From Cutaneotrichosporon cavernicola (lineage: Eukaryota > Basidiomycota > Tremellomycetes > Trichosporonales > Trichosporonaceae): a stretch of DNA of 64,000 nucleotides. The first letter of the stretch is position 1; each line of letters opens with the position of its first letter. Below, in pieces: positions 1 to 8,979 of the stretch. The position numbers and the translations under genes were made by a program. The stretch spans positions 2,542,001-2,606,000 of the forward strand of contig NC_083393.1 of assembly GCF_030864355.1 (NCBI RefSeq). The letters are read 5' to 3'. The notes beneath the pieces are model-generated. The model had not been told where the DNA came from, searched no databases, and saw only the letters and a program-made list of their open reading frames with translations.

Positions 1-2415
1 ATTGGCGACGGCGCGCACATCGCGCTCGTACCGGATCGCGCCGAGCTCAGTAAAGGCCATACCCATGACCATCTTCTCCCAGGGACGCACGAGCGTCTCA
101 ACTGTCATGGTGTAGAAGATCTGGTAGTTGTGGTCGGTGAACGACGTCCGATACCCGTCCATGAGGTTTTCCCATCCGCGCACGAAACGGCGACGCACAA
201 GGTCCTGGTCCTCGGCGTCGGCGAACGCGTCCTCGCCCAGCGCATATGTCATGTCCTTGTAGCACTCGTCGAGGAGCGGGCGCAGACGCGGCCGAATAAC
301 CTGTCCGAAGAACTGCTCGAGGCCGCTGCGCGCCACACTGCGGAAATGCGCGGCGAGGTCGGACAAGACGTCGAGCTCGTCGAGCACGGCAGCATGTTCG
401 CGGGGCAGCCAGGCGGCGGGCACGTTCTCGCGCGTCTCGAGCAAAAGTCGCTCGGCGTAGTCGGCACTGACGTCCAGGTCGTTGAGGAAGATCTGCGTGA
501 GCTGAAAACGTAACTTAAGCTCACAATGTATGTCTCTTTCTGGTCCTTTTCACGGATGGCCTTCTCGGCACGGTCGTATGTCACGGGCTGGGCGTACACC
601 CGCTCCATCTTCTTGGAGAGGATGGAGGCATAGTCTTTCTCAAGGACCGTGCTGATGTGCTCACGCAGTGCGTGGAGGGCGGAAAGGCTGCCAGAAGAGA
701 GGACACGGTTAAGCACCACCTTGATGAGGTAGAATGTGTCGTCGAGAATCGAGGACAGGTGCGGCTTTGTCGACGTGTCGGGCAAGTCGAGGCGGTGTGC
801 CTTTTCGACACTGGAACGCAGGTACCATAACTCGAGAGGCTCGTAGTATGTGCGCAGCATGTTCTCGATGGCGCGCTGCGAGCCGCTCTGCTCGACCACC
901 TCGAGGTCGGTGTCGTCCTCGTCAGACTCGGAGAGGCGCGAGTGCACAAAACGACGGAAGAGCGCCCAGCGCCCGCTGAGAGCAACGAGCTCACCGAGCA
1001 CGCGGTCGACGTCGCGCGGGTCCGGCCCGGGGTCCTCTTCGGGGACTGGGGTCGGTGTAGGTCCCGTGGCTGTGGCCGTCTTCACACGCGGCGCGTACGA
1101 CTGCAGTGCATTGGCGACGTTGGACGTTGTGTTCGCCAGCGACGACAGGCTGATCTGTCCCGCGGCCGCAGCTGCCGTGCCACTCGCAAGGCTGGAGAAT
1201 AGGGGCGGTAGCGCCGCGGGATTGGACAAGAATGCAAAGCGCGACGCCTTGGTGTCGCTGATGAGGCGGCCGACGCGACGTTCCTCTTCCCATCCCTCGA
1301 CGAGGTTGCGGACCACGCGGTCGCTCTCTCCCACAAGCCGTCCGACGACGGTACGCATCCGTCCCGTTCCGTAGTACTTGTCGACGGCGGGTTGGTGCTG
1401 GTCGATGATGTGGGCGATAGATTCGAGGAGCGACGTGAGCTGTGATAGATAGTACAACGGCGACGAGGCTAGGGTCAGCGCACCCTGGGCAATACTCACG
1501 CTTGCCAGCAGCCGACGAGCGGCTCTTGACGAGAGATACGACAAAGTTGCCGTACGCCTCAAGGCCTTGGTCCTCGGCCCCAATGCCAGGCCACAGGCGG
1601 AAGTATCGCGACACCTCGTGTTCATCGCGCCGTTCCGCGGCCGAGTCAAATTCCTGCCGGAATGTGTGGAGGAGGAAATCGCGCAGCTCGGCTAGCTGCT
1701 GCGGTGGCGGCAAGGGATTCTGGGGTGTAGGCACGACCGAGCCGGCAAAGCCGCCCTCGGTGATCGTGTCGCGCACACTCATGGCGCGGCGACACGCGCG
1801 CGCTGCGCCCTCCCAATCAGCCTTGTCGATGGCAACTTCCAGCGCTGCAAGGGCGCTTTTGAGCTCTAGGACTTCGGTAACGACATCTGCGGCCTCGCGA
1901 ACGCGCCCAATCTCGTCGTCGAGCTTACGGACCTTGCCGCCAACTCTCTCGCTTGTCTCCCATACGCGCGAGACGCGGGCGACGAGTCCGTCCCCGTCGT
2001 CCCCATCCGCATCCTGCAACCCTAACCCGCGTGAAGATAGCTGCAACCGCGGTGCGGGCGAGGCACGCGGACTCCCAACGCGTGGGGAGTTTGATAGTTG
2101 AGGAGGGGAGAGGGCGGAGACGCGGCCCTTGCGCGTCGGCGTGCCGTAGCGCGATGGTACACGGTATCCATCCACCTCGGAAGAGAGAGCATCCACCTCG
2201 CCAGTGAGGTCGCGGAGGTTTGAGAGGGCACCGTCGACCCCCGTCCGGTCGGCGATTAGCGCGTTGAGCGCGAGGGTGAGGTCGGCCTCGCGTCGCGTCA
2301 GGAGGGCTAGCTGCGCGGCGATTTGTTCTGGCTCGGTGATATCGCGTGGGTCGAGGGGCTCTGGCGACGGCGCCGCCGAGGTGAGAGCGGAGGCGGAGAG
2401 GGAGGCGGCCGTCAT
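1..2415 (-). CDS. COG4: Conserved oligomeric Golgi complex subunit 4 (3' end cut by window edge)
   Basis: COG4 belongs to lobe A of the COG tether, which captures retrograde vesicles at the Golgi. Exons are 2415-1500, 1468-525 and 492-1. Both introns are tiny (31 and 32 nt) with CTGAC or CTCAC branch sites. The N-terminal third is a heptad-rich coiled region broken by a Ser/Pro insert. The family pattern of a short helix followed by RYFRLWPGIG and a GLEAYGNFV-like block is visible near residue 280-300. Further on come SSPLYYLSQLTSLLESIA, IIDQHQPAVDKYYG and YYEPLELWYLR, all typical of Cog4. The intron at 524-493 is placed so that YIIFLNDLDV is joined, which matches the family better than using an earlier AG. 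The start is the ATG at 2415; an upstream in-frame GTG at 2511 is not used here as a start. The C-terminus lies to the left of position 1, so only about 784 residues are visible. Confidence in the identity is high. Confidence 0.9.
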
Positions 2416-2420
2416 CTCAT
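2412..2420 (-). promoter_or_regulatory. Two-codon upstream ORF overlapping the COG4 start codon
   Basis: Reading the minus strand, ATG-AGA-TGA begins five bases upstream of the COG4 ATG, and its TGA overlaps that ATG (ATGAGATGACGG). A scanning ribosome could initiate here, stop at once and re-initiate, so this may lower COG4 translation. This is seen in sequence only, and any effect is inference. Confidence 0.4.
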
Positions 2421-2735
2421 GGGTGTTGTCAAGTTGTGAGTTGGCGGGTGGAGGTGAGCTGGAACTTGGGTGGAGGATACCTGTATTCAGGCACGCGTGG
2501 AGGTCGTCCACTGTGGCAATCTGGGAGTTTCCCTAACATTGAGGAGGAACAACAATTGGATCAGTGCATCAATTGACGTGTCGAATAGTTGAGACTTGGG
2601 AGCCTCTGGAAGGGCAGATTAACAACTATTTGTGACATGGCTTCTATATTGTACATCACTCAGACTCGTTCTCAATCCATCTCCTCGCTGGCCGAGGTCA
2701 CGGCCTGGTCCGTCGACGCAACGGGCCGACACCCT

Positions 2736-2860
2736 TTAGTCGAGGAAGCTGCCAAAGAAGTAACAAACATAAAGCCACGCGTCCTCAAAGAGGCTCTCTG
2801 TCGTCAGCGAGTAAAACCTGGGAACGCACCTGCAGCGGCAGCAATAACGGCGTCGGTCAT
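2736..2860 (-). CDS. Candidate 30-residue membrane microprotein with one intron
   Basis: I do not recognise a family. An ATG in good context (AACGAGATGACC, 2860) opens an Ala-rich start. A 32-nt intron follows (2829-2798, GTGCGT donor, CTGAC branch, CAG acceptor). The second exon runs to TAA at 2736. The product is 30 residues (MTDAVIAAAAESLFEDAW at the front) with an aromatic hydrophobic segment, WLYVCYFFGSFL, near the C-terminus that could form a short membrane anchor. Support comes from the intron having the same architecture as real introns elsewhere in the window, C/G-rich third positions in both exons, and exon lengths (31+62 nt) that close in frame. Tiny subunits of respiratory or ER membrane complexes look like this in size, but I cannot assign one. 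It could also be a fortuitous ORF. Confidence 0.35.
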
Positions 2861-3933
2861 CTCGTTTGGTTGGTGGTGTTTAAAAGAACGCAAGGCAAGT
2901 TGCAGCGTGAGCTGAGACGTGGTGTAGAGTTGGGCGGATTTGATGCCAAGTGTTGGGTGAGAGATGAGAGAATGAAGAGGGAGAGATGGGAAGTGAGGGA
3001 CATTTATGTTTCGCCAACCAAACCGGGAGACATACGAGCCAGCCCAAGTCGATACACAATCGTTGGTCACATGACCGGAGAACACCAAGGGGACTAGTAG
3101 CAGCTGTGAGATCCAGATGGCTTGCCCCCGTGACTGGTTCCCACCTTCTTTCGCCGACAGCGCGGGCGTCCCTAATGACCCGTTATCCCCGTCAATTAAG
3201 ACATCGGAGCTCCGTGAATACAAGTTTGTCTGAATCGGACCGTGGCTTGGCAGCTTGGCGGCGGCCGAGTTGAGTGGCTTCATGTAGGGAGGGGGCCTAG
3301 CAATGGGTGGCGCTTTCCCAAGTAATGCAATCCACAGACATGTCAATTCCGTTAGTGTCGTCTCATCTGGAATATTCATTAACCCACTGAATCTGAAACT
3401 AGCAGCCTGAATATATGGTATGTAGTATTTGAAAAGCAGTATAATGCGTGCAGCAGTTAATGCTGTCCCCCCCCCCGGCCTATGGAGAGAGGAGATGAGA
3501 GCGAAGGCGAACATCTTGGCGCAGATTCGGAGCGGGCCGATGTGGTATGTTGTGGGCTGTGAATTGCTTGGATGGAGGCGAGAGGAAATGTGACCTGTCA
3601 GAAGATGTGGGGCTGGAGACGTAAAGCAGCCGAACACTTGTTTCTTGGCGTTGTGAACCACTCGAGGTATATTTGGAATACACGTTCGAGGTGGGAGCGG
3701 ATCTCGATACCGTTGGAGGTGGAAGCTAGCAATGATCAAGCAATGATCAAGCCCGTCTCAGTACTAAGGAAACTGTGCCAGAATGCAAGGCTGACTCCTC
3801 TGGGATCTGGGCCACTTCATCGCCGCCACACGTGAAGGCGAGTCACAGTCCCTGTCCAAGCAGGTCTACAATGATCTCATGGTTCTACAACTGGCTACTA
3901 AAGAGGCTCCATCGGCAACTGAAGTACTCGTGT
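2861..3933. other. Intergenic region, no supported gene
   Basis: About 1.07 kb between the candidate microprotein and the miniprotein array. It contains a run of nine or more C residues near 3467-3477 and a 12-nt direct repeat (gcaatgatcaa-like) near 3730-3750. Long minus-strand frames exist, but they lack plausible starts, splice structure or codon bias. Confidence 0.5.
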
Positions 3934-4093
3934 TTAGTAGTACGATTTTCCGCAGTAGATGCAATAGAACTGGCCCGTGAAATGGTAATAGGCCGGCACG
4001 CATAGGCCTGGTGTCAGCGCTACTGGGTGTGGACCTACGATCCCCTGTCTGCCCTTGGCAGTAGCGCGAGTACGTCTGAGGGCTCGTAGACAT
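3934..4093 (-). CDS. Cys-rich CxxC miniprotein, array member 1 (42 aa)
   Basis: Last gene of a five-member tandem family. Exons are 4093-4039 and 4007-3934, separated by a 31-nt intron (GTAGGT donor, GCTGAC branch, CAG acceptor). The 42-residue product begins MSTSPQTYSRYCQGQTGD and ends QFYCIYCGKSYY. Cysteines fall at positions 12, 21, 34 and 37. The terminal YCIYC is identical to member 3 and equivalent to WCIHC, YCCWC and YCNFC in the others. The intron is phase 1 and sits in the codon two residues before the second Cys, as in all members. This copy has the most diverged front half: the first-to-second Cys gap is 8 residues rather than 12 or 13, and the GNN motif is reduced to GQTGD. There is no signal peptide or membrane segment. 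A four-Cys metal site is an inference. Function unknown. Confidence 0.6.
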
Positions 4094-4581
4094 CGTGTTT
4101 GAGGTAGGGAGTGTGGAGGGTGGTAAAGGTTTTGTGAGGGGGATTGGGAGGTGGAGAAAGCCAGGAGATGGAACGGGCAGTTCCAATGGTATTTTGGCAG
4201 AAGGAGGGATACGAAGTGTAAACTGGCTGCGAGCACAGGAGAGAGAAGAGGGGGGAAATGTCTGGGGGGACCATCTAGATCTGTCCGTTGAGGTTGTCGC
4301 TCTCGTGCTGGGTGTGTATTTCCCGTGTTGTTGGGTGCTGACAGCCCAGAGAACTGGAAACGACTTTGTTGACGAGGCTGTCACTCTGCATTCCCCCGCC
4401 CAACTAGTGCCCAGCCTGAATCAGTCTGAATATTGAGAACGAGTTCCCACTGATTATCCCGCCATAAGACGCACAACCTGGTACGAAGATAATGAAAATG
4501 GAAACGAACATGATAAGGTGCTACGGCGCGAAATCACTGTCTATGTTGAGAGAAAGAGTGCCCGAGCTGGTCAACTATGAA

Positions 4582-4723
4582 TTAGATGAAAGGGCGGAAG
4601 CACCAGCAGCAGTAGGCCTTGCCGTCCATGAGCCAGCGGACCTCGCAGTTGTCTGTGTGAGCGGCGTTATACCAAGTACTCACAGCCGACGTTGTTTCCC
4701 TCCTCGTCACCTGGGCAGGCCAT
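4582..4723 (-). CDS. Cys-rich CxxC miniprotein, array member 2 (36 aa)
   Basis: The shortest member and a good reference for the family core. Exons are 4723-4684 and 4652-4582, with a 31-nt intron (GTGAGT donor, CTCAC branch, CAG acceptor). The product has 36 residues. It opens MACPGDEEGNNVGYNC and closes AYCCWCFRPFI, with cysteines at 3, 16, 28, 29 and 31. The intron splits the Tyr14 codon after its first base (T|AC), exactly as in member 3, and both read GNN-x-G-Y-x-C across the junction. Between the second Cys and the CxxC lie only 11 residues (EVRWLMDGKAY). A T-rich TTTATT lies about 115 nt upstream. Codons strongly favour C/G at position 3. Without splicing the frame hits TAA soon after the junction, so the intron is required to reach the CxxC. 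Confidence 0.65.
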
Positions 4724-5348
4724 GTTGATAGAAGTTGAGTTGTGGGTGGAGTTGTTGAAGCGCTAGCGCTGGAGTTGTGGAGAGACGAGTTGAGTTGAGA
4801 GGAGTCGGATGGAGACAAGGTGGGGAAGAACTGTGAATAAATGCTCTATTCTGAGAGGGGAGAGAGATGAGAGGTGCGAAGCGTGGATGTGTCTGAACAA
4901 GAACGGAGGGATGTTAAGTGTAGTACCGAAGGTGTCTTGTTGATTCGATGAAAATTACATTCGGCCAAACACGCTTCGCTCGCGCGTCATGCATCCAGGC
5001 CATTGAAGCAAACTATACTTGTTTGCATCTACCAGTACCCAGCAACATGCATGACTAGCTGTCATTCCTACCACAGATAGACATGGGTGTGGGGCGCCAA
5101 GTGGCGGATCATGTGTGGCAGGGGTCACGTGAGAACCATGTACACTCCGCCACATCTGCAACTCGGCACCTGTCCGGTTCCCAGTCCGCCTCTCAGTCTC
5201 GACCCGCAGCGCTCGACGTTTGTACAGTCACGACTGCGCTTCTGGAGATACATCTACTGATCTTCTGCTGACGTACGTCTTCGTTATGTCGCAACTGCTC
5301 CTCTCCTTCTCAGTGATCACCAGCAAATCGTCGTACATCCAGGTCTAT
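4724..5348. other. Spacer between array members 2 and 3
   Basis: About 625 nt. It should hold the promoter and 5' leader of member 2. I looked on both strands for a further CxxC exon (YC-x-x-C or WC-x-x-C followed by a stop) and for a GNN-type first exon, and found neither. Confidence 0.5.
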
Positions 5349-5593
5349 CTATCCCTGCGCCGTGTCATAGTCCGTTAAGCAGTAGATGCAGTAGTGCTGG
5401 CCGGACTCTCCCGTAGCGTCCGATTCTCCCTCAGTGTCCGATTCTCCCGTAGTGTCCGATTCTCTCGTAGTGTCCGACTCTCCCGTAGTGTCGATCGCGA
5501 TGAGGCATTCGTCTGTTGTCAGTAGTGTCCGTCATCTTATCTAGACTTACAGCCCTCGTTGTTACCGTCGTCGTCTCCAGTGCAGTTGGGCAT
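5349..5593 (-). CDS. Cys-rich CxxC miniprotein with five-hexapeptide insert, array member 3 (68 aa)
   Basis: Exons are 5593-5551 and 5512-5349, with a 38-nt intron (GTAAGT, ACTGAC, CAG). The product of 68 residues opens MPNCTGDDDGNNEGYEC and ends HYCIYCLTDYDTAQG, with cysteines at 4, 17, 56 and 59. Between the second Cys and the CxxC is an acidic insert made of five hexapeptides of the type ESD-T-T-G, encoded by an 18-bp minisatellite. The front is nearly the same as member 2 and the back matches member 4 (C-x-x-C followed by GYDT or DYDT). The insert lengthens a linker that is 11-14 residues in the other copies, so this spacing tolerates large changes. A TATA-like element lies about 50 nt upstream of the ATG. 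The ATG context is CACCATGCC. This is the best supported member because both halves and the intron codon match other copies. Confidence 0.68.
5404..5493. repeat. 18-bp coding minisatellite, five units
   Basis: Five consecutive 18-nt units of the form GATTCTCCCGTAGTGTCC (plus strand) run from 5404 to 5493, with one to three differences between units. They lie wholly inside exon 2 of array member 3 and keep the frame, encoding a tandem acidic hexapeptide. Unit number is likely to vary between strains. Confidence 0.85.
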
Positions 5594-5643
5594 GGTGTTG
5601 TGGTAGTTGATGGTTAGAGAGGATGAAGGACGGAGGGACCAGC

Positions 5644-5649
5644 TTATAA
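5644..5649 (-). promoter_or_regulatory. TATA-like element of array member 3
   Basis: The minus strand reads GGTTATAAGC here, about 50 nt before the ATG at 5593, followed by a pyrimidine-rich leader. Similar elements lie near 6735 (TTATAAC, about 130 nt before member 5) and near 6085-6091 (CCATAAAA, about 40 nt before member 4). Confidence 0.4.
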
Positions 5650-5884
5650 CCCCAAATGCCGCAACGGCTACGGCGCTAAGGATGGAGCGAGGGCCACTGA
5701 TGTGTGTCGGTGCGACTCGGGGTGGCGCGTTGTGCAGGGGAGTGTGCCGCAGCTCCTCTATCTGATGGAGTTGCCCCGCGATGTGACGAACATTAGTCGC
5801 CTTTACCAGCCTCCTCACCTCGGGTGACGCTACACACTTTACATCTGATTTTACTCTCCGCCTTTCCCCTAGCTCGCACGTGAT

Positions 5885-6049
5885 CTACCCATGGGACGTG
5901 TCGTAGCCAGAGTAGCAGTGGATGCACCAGAGCTGGGGGCGTTCAACGGTCAGGTCAATGACAATGAAGCAAGGCACTGGTCAGCTATAGTGATGGTACG
6001 CACGGTCCTCGTTCTCGCCGGTTTCGGCGTTTCTGGTACAGGTGGGCAT
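5885..6049 (-). CDS. Cys-rich CxxC miniprotein, array member 4 (45 aa)
   Basis: Exons are 6049-6004 and 5976-5885. The intron is only 27 nt (GTGCGT donor, GCTGAC branch, CAG acceptor), the shortest I accept in this window. The product has 45 residues. It begins MPTCTRNAETGENEDLPC and ends LWCIHCYSGYDTSHG, with cysteines at 4, 18, 33 and 36. The junction codon encodes Leu16, followed by Pro-Cys, the same L-P-C seen in member 5. The segment between the second Cys and the CxxC is beta-like and hydrophobic (FIVIDLTVERPQLW). The ATG context is CACCATGCC. The unspliced frame passes a stop before the CxxC, so splicing is needed. There is no signal peptide. Function unknown. Confidence 0.65.
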
Positions 6050-6352
6050 GGTGAGTGACTGGAGAGGAACGGGGGAAGGGGAGTTTTATGGAGGACAGTC
6101 AGGACGGGATGGGAGGCCGACTGGAAGGTTGGGGACGATCATGGCGGAGGGGGAAGAGGGATTGGACTTGCACCGCCGCTGTGTGATGGAAACTTTGCTC
6201 CGACGGCACTGCGCCACCCTCTCTCGCCCCATCGTCATCCGCGACATACAGATTCCCACTCTACGCTCCACTTCACACAGCTGTACTAGTAGTACACAAT
6301 GTATCTCTGAAGATGTACAACTCTATTCTCTAGCCTCTATGCTCTGTTTGCT

Positions 6353-6604
6353 CTACGTCGACGTCGACGCCGACGCCGACGCCGACGCGCTCGAGTCAGA
6401 CTTGGTCTTGGGTGGCGTGGTGGCCAACTCGTCTACCTGGGGCTTGGGCTTGGGTGGCTCGTCCTGCAGGCAGAAGTTGCAGTACAGCACCTCCTCTTCG
6501 GGGCAGAACACGTAGTCGCACGGTACTGAGGTCAGCGCATACACAGGGGAGGACGGACAGCCGTGGTTGTTCCCGTCAAAGGTGCCAGTGCACGTCTTGG
6601 CCAT
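6353..6604 (-). CDS. Cys-rich CxxC miniprotein with Ser/Ala-rich tail, array member 5 (72 or 83 aa)
   Basis: First gene of the array in transcription order. Exons are 6604-6559 and 6525-6353, with a 33-nt intron (donor GTCCGT, branch GCTGAC, acceptor CAG). The donor is weaker than usual. The intron is a multiple of three with no stop, so the unspliced message is also open and would add 11 residues between G15 and the next Cys. The spliced form restores L-P-C exactly as in member 4, which is why I prefer it. The start is MAKTCTGTFDGNNHG, then LPCDYVFCPEEEVLYCNFC (cysteines 5, 18, 23, 31 and 34), then a Pro/Lys-rich stretch and a low-complexity tail of alternating Ser and Ala ending TST. The tail is encoded by a GACGCC-type repeat. 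It is the only member with an extra Cys and a long tail. A TATA-like element lies near 6735. Confidence 0.62.
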   Translation of the reverse strand: MAKTCTGTFDGNNHGCPSSPVYALTSVPCDYVFCPEEEVLYCNFCLQDEPPKPKPQVDELATTPPKTKSDSSASASASASTST

Positions 6605-6863
6605 TGTCGGATGTGACGTGTGTTGGGTGGTGTGTTGGGTGAAGGTTGGGTATGGATGAGTGTGTGGATTCAAGTTGTGGATGGATGTGTGTGGATTAGT
6701 TGTAGATGGAGAGGATGGGGGAATGCTGGACGCGTTATAAGAAGACAGACGTGTGAGGGGCCATAAGGGGTAGCGATGGCGTCCGAGAGGGATGTGGTGC
6801 TTGTGCACCCCGTTCACCGCTCGTGCGCTTTGATGGTGGGAAGCAGGGAGGCGGGGTTGAGTT

Positions 6864-7259
6864 TCAGTCGTCTGTCCACGGCTCAAACAGCTTGTTTACG
6901 GGTGCGACCTCGGTATGTCGGGTGAGCGATGGGTCCCCTATGAGGCTGGTGAGCGATGGTGTCCGCAGTGGCCGGCCCATCGGCCACACGCCACCCTGCG
7001 CGCCGAACGGGCGCTCGTCGTCGCCAAGCGTGGTCGTTGTTAGGTCCGGGACAAGGAATGTAGAATCTTCTGGCATCCAGGATGGAACGGTGGGTCAGGA
7101 AATGCCCGGAGGTGTCCAGTGAGGTTGTGGACAGAAGGCGCGCTTGCCTCCCACTGCATATTGACTGATGTTAGCAGAAGGAGGGTAACGGCGCACTTAC
7201 GAGTTGGAGAAAGACGACCAGAGGTCGAAGTATGTTGAATTCTCTCCTACGAGGGACAT
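6864..7259 (-). CDS. Small gene with an in-frame TGA or an unresolved second intron
   Basis: The ATG at 7259 (CAGCATGTCC) opens MSLVGENSTYFDLWSSF. A clear 36-nt intron follows (7200-7165, GTAAGT, GCTAAC, CAG). The frame then runs 22 codons to a TGA at 7097-7095, giving a 42-residue product. The same frame stays open beyond that TGA down to 6864, with codon use that looks coding and an acidic, Pro-rich content (FGAQGGVWPMGRPL, VNKLFEPWTDD). Three readings are possible: a 42-residue gene ending at the TGA; a longer gene where a weak-donor intron (GTCCAC, roughly 7132-7067) removes the TGA; or a nonsense-broken gene. I do not recognise the product. Confidence 0.35.
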
Positions 7260-7511
7260 GCTGAGGACGAGAATGAGAGGTTTGGGGAGGTGTGGTCGTA
7301 ATTGACGAGCTAACAGGACATCAAGAAGGATCAAAAAGAGTGTGAGCAAGATGATGATGATGAGTGGATCGCGGTCAAGTGAGAGTACCTGTATTACGGG
7401 GCGAGGAAGTAGTGGGAAGTGGGAGATTGTCTCGATTCAAACACGTCCTCGCACTGCGCACTGCCACATCCCAGAATCTCTATACGTGCCGGGTATCTTA
7501 GTGTCCGCGGC

Positions 7512-8729
7512 TCACAGATTGTACAACTCCTCGGCATTCTTGGCCATGATCGCGGTCATGGCCTCGCTCTCCTCCCCCAGTTCCGCGATGCACTTGCGCA
7601 GCAGCACATACCAAGCCGCACCGCTGACGGGAACGACGGTCGCGGGATCCGAGGGCGCGAGTGCGGGCTGCGAGCCGAACACGATGCGATGCGTACCAAA
7701 CGCCTCGAGAGCCGGCCCGACTGAGGTCAGCTACGTTACATTGAGGGCTCACGGTACATCTTGACGACGCGCTCGAGCTCATGGACGTCCTCCCACCAAG
7801 GGCTGGACCCGGCGACGTGCGTGTCCACGATGGGTGGGAGAACCTTGAGGACGACGTCCGAGTGTAGTGAGAGCTGGGAGAGGTGGCCACAGTGAGTCTC
7901 ATACTCGGCCGAGTGGAGCAAAGGCGACGAGCGCTTGGTGAGCGGTGGGGGGAGGAGGCCGGCTGTGTTAGGAGCGTTGGCGAGTGAGTCGGGGGACGTG
8001 CGGGTCGGAGACAATGGCAAGACGCACCAAAGGAGGGAGAACAAAGACGGCGTCAGCAACAAGTCCTTTGGCGACCAGGCGTACTCACACACGAGGATCT
8101 TGCGCGACGGTGTCCCTGCCGCGACCTCCTCCTCCACCTTTTGTCTACCACCGTCGAGCTGGTTGACGGCCTCATCGACGGCCTCCCAACCCGACTCGCC
8201 TAGCGGCCCAGTACAGGGTACGACGAGGTCAATAGCGGACGCCGTGGTCACGGTCTGCAGGTCCGGGTCATCATCGATAACGCACGCAGGGACCGAGATA
8301 TGCTTCCCGGAGCCGCTGGGGTTAGCCGAGTTGGACAGAGAGGCTCAAAGGACGTTTGTCCAGACAAAGACGGACCTTCTCTCAACGCCCACAGCGACCG
8401 TGACTGAGCCCGTCACAGGCGGCATGTTCTGGAGCTCGGGGAAATGCTCGAGCGGGATGCCGTGATTGTGCGCATCGACGATGGAGGCCGGGTGTACCGT
8501 CGACGGGGAGGGGGGCTGCTGAAGGGCACCTGTAGAAGCGTAAATAGACAGCGAGCACGGAGCGAGAGATGAGATGTGAGGGAGTAGGAGAGGGACACCG
8601 AGGCCGAGGGCGCACAAAGGATAGCATCAGCAAAGGGCGTTTAACAGGCTTGTGAGACTCACTGGGCGAGAGCGGACCGCCGCCAGTGAACAAGCTGCGG
8701 GGGAGGGGAGGCGGCTTCTTGGGTGGCAT
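7512..8729 (-). CDS. Amidohydrolase-like (TIM-barrel metal-dependent hydrolase) protein
   Basis: Five exons: 8729-8663, 8529-8376, 8315-8089, 7962-7753 and 7720-7512. Together they encode 288 residues, near the usual length for small amidohydrolase-2 proteins. Two introns are longer (133 and 126 nt) and two are short (60 and 32 nt). The metal-binding HxH is present as IVDAHNH at residues 39-45, just after a Pro-rich N-terminus. The C-terminal part has the family layout: a LGPALEAFGTHRIVFGS strand and turn near residue 220, then a loop and a final helix ending NAEELYNL. The middle segments are less typical (VTVAVGVER, HCGHLSQLSLHSDVVLKVLP), so substrate and even activity are unknown. One donor is GTCCGT, as in array member 5. 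The class is fairly secure and the exact exon borders of the longer introns less so. Confidence 0.65.
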
Positions 8730-8979
8730 TGTGAATGTCCGCTCTGTCACCCAAGTTTGAGGTAGGTTGGAAGGTTGGACAATGGGACAATGGGAAGAAG
8801 GAGAGAAAGAGAGAAAGAGAGAGAGATGCAAGGGTGGATGGGTTGTGGACCGGGGAAAGGGTCGTGAAGGGCGGCGATCCATGCGTCATGTTACCTGTTT
8901 CAGATCACCACTCCAAACCTGCATTCCATTGTCGTTTGGCATTTCTCTCCTCAGCTGACACCATCTTATCTGCTCATAA

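Noticed and set aside
2804..3739. 311-codon minus-strand open frame
   Set aside because: It runs through a C homopolymer and shows no family motif or codon bias. Its 3' part overlaps the better-supported spliced microprotein model.
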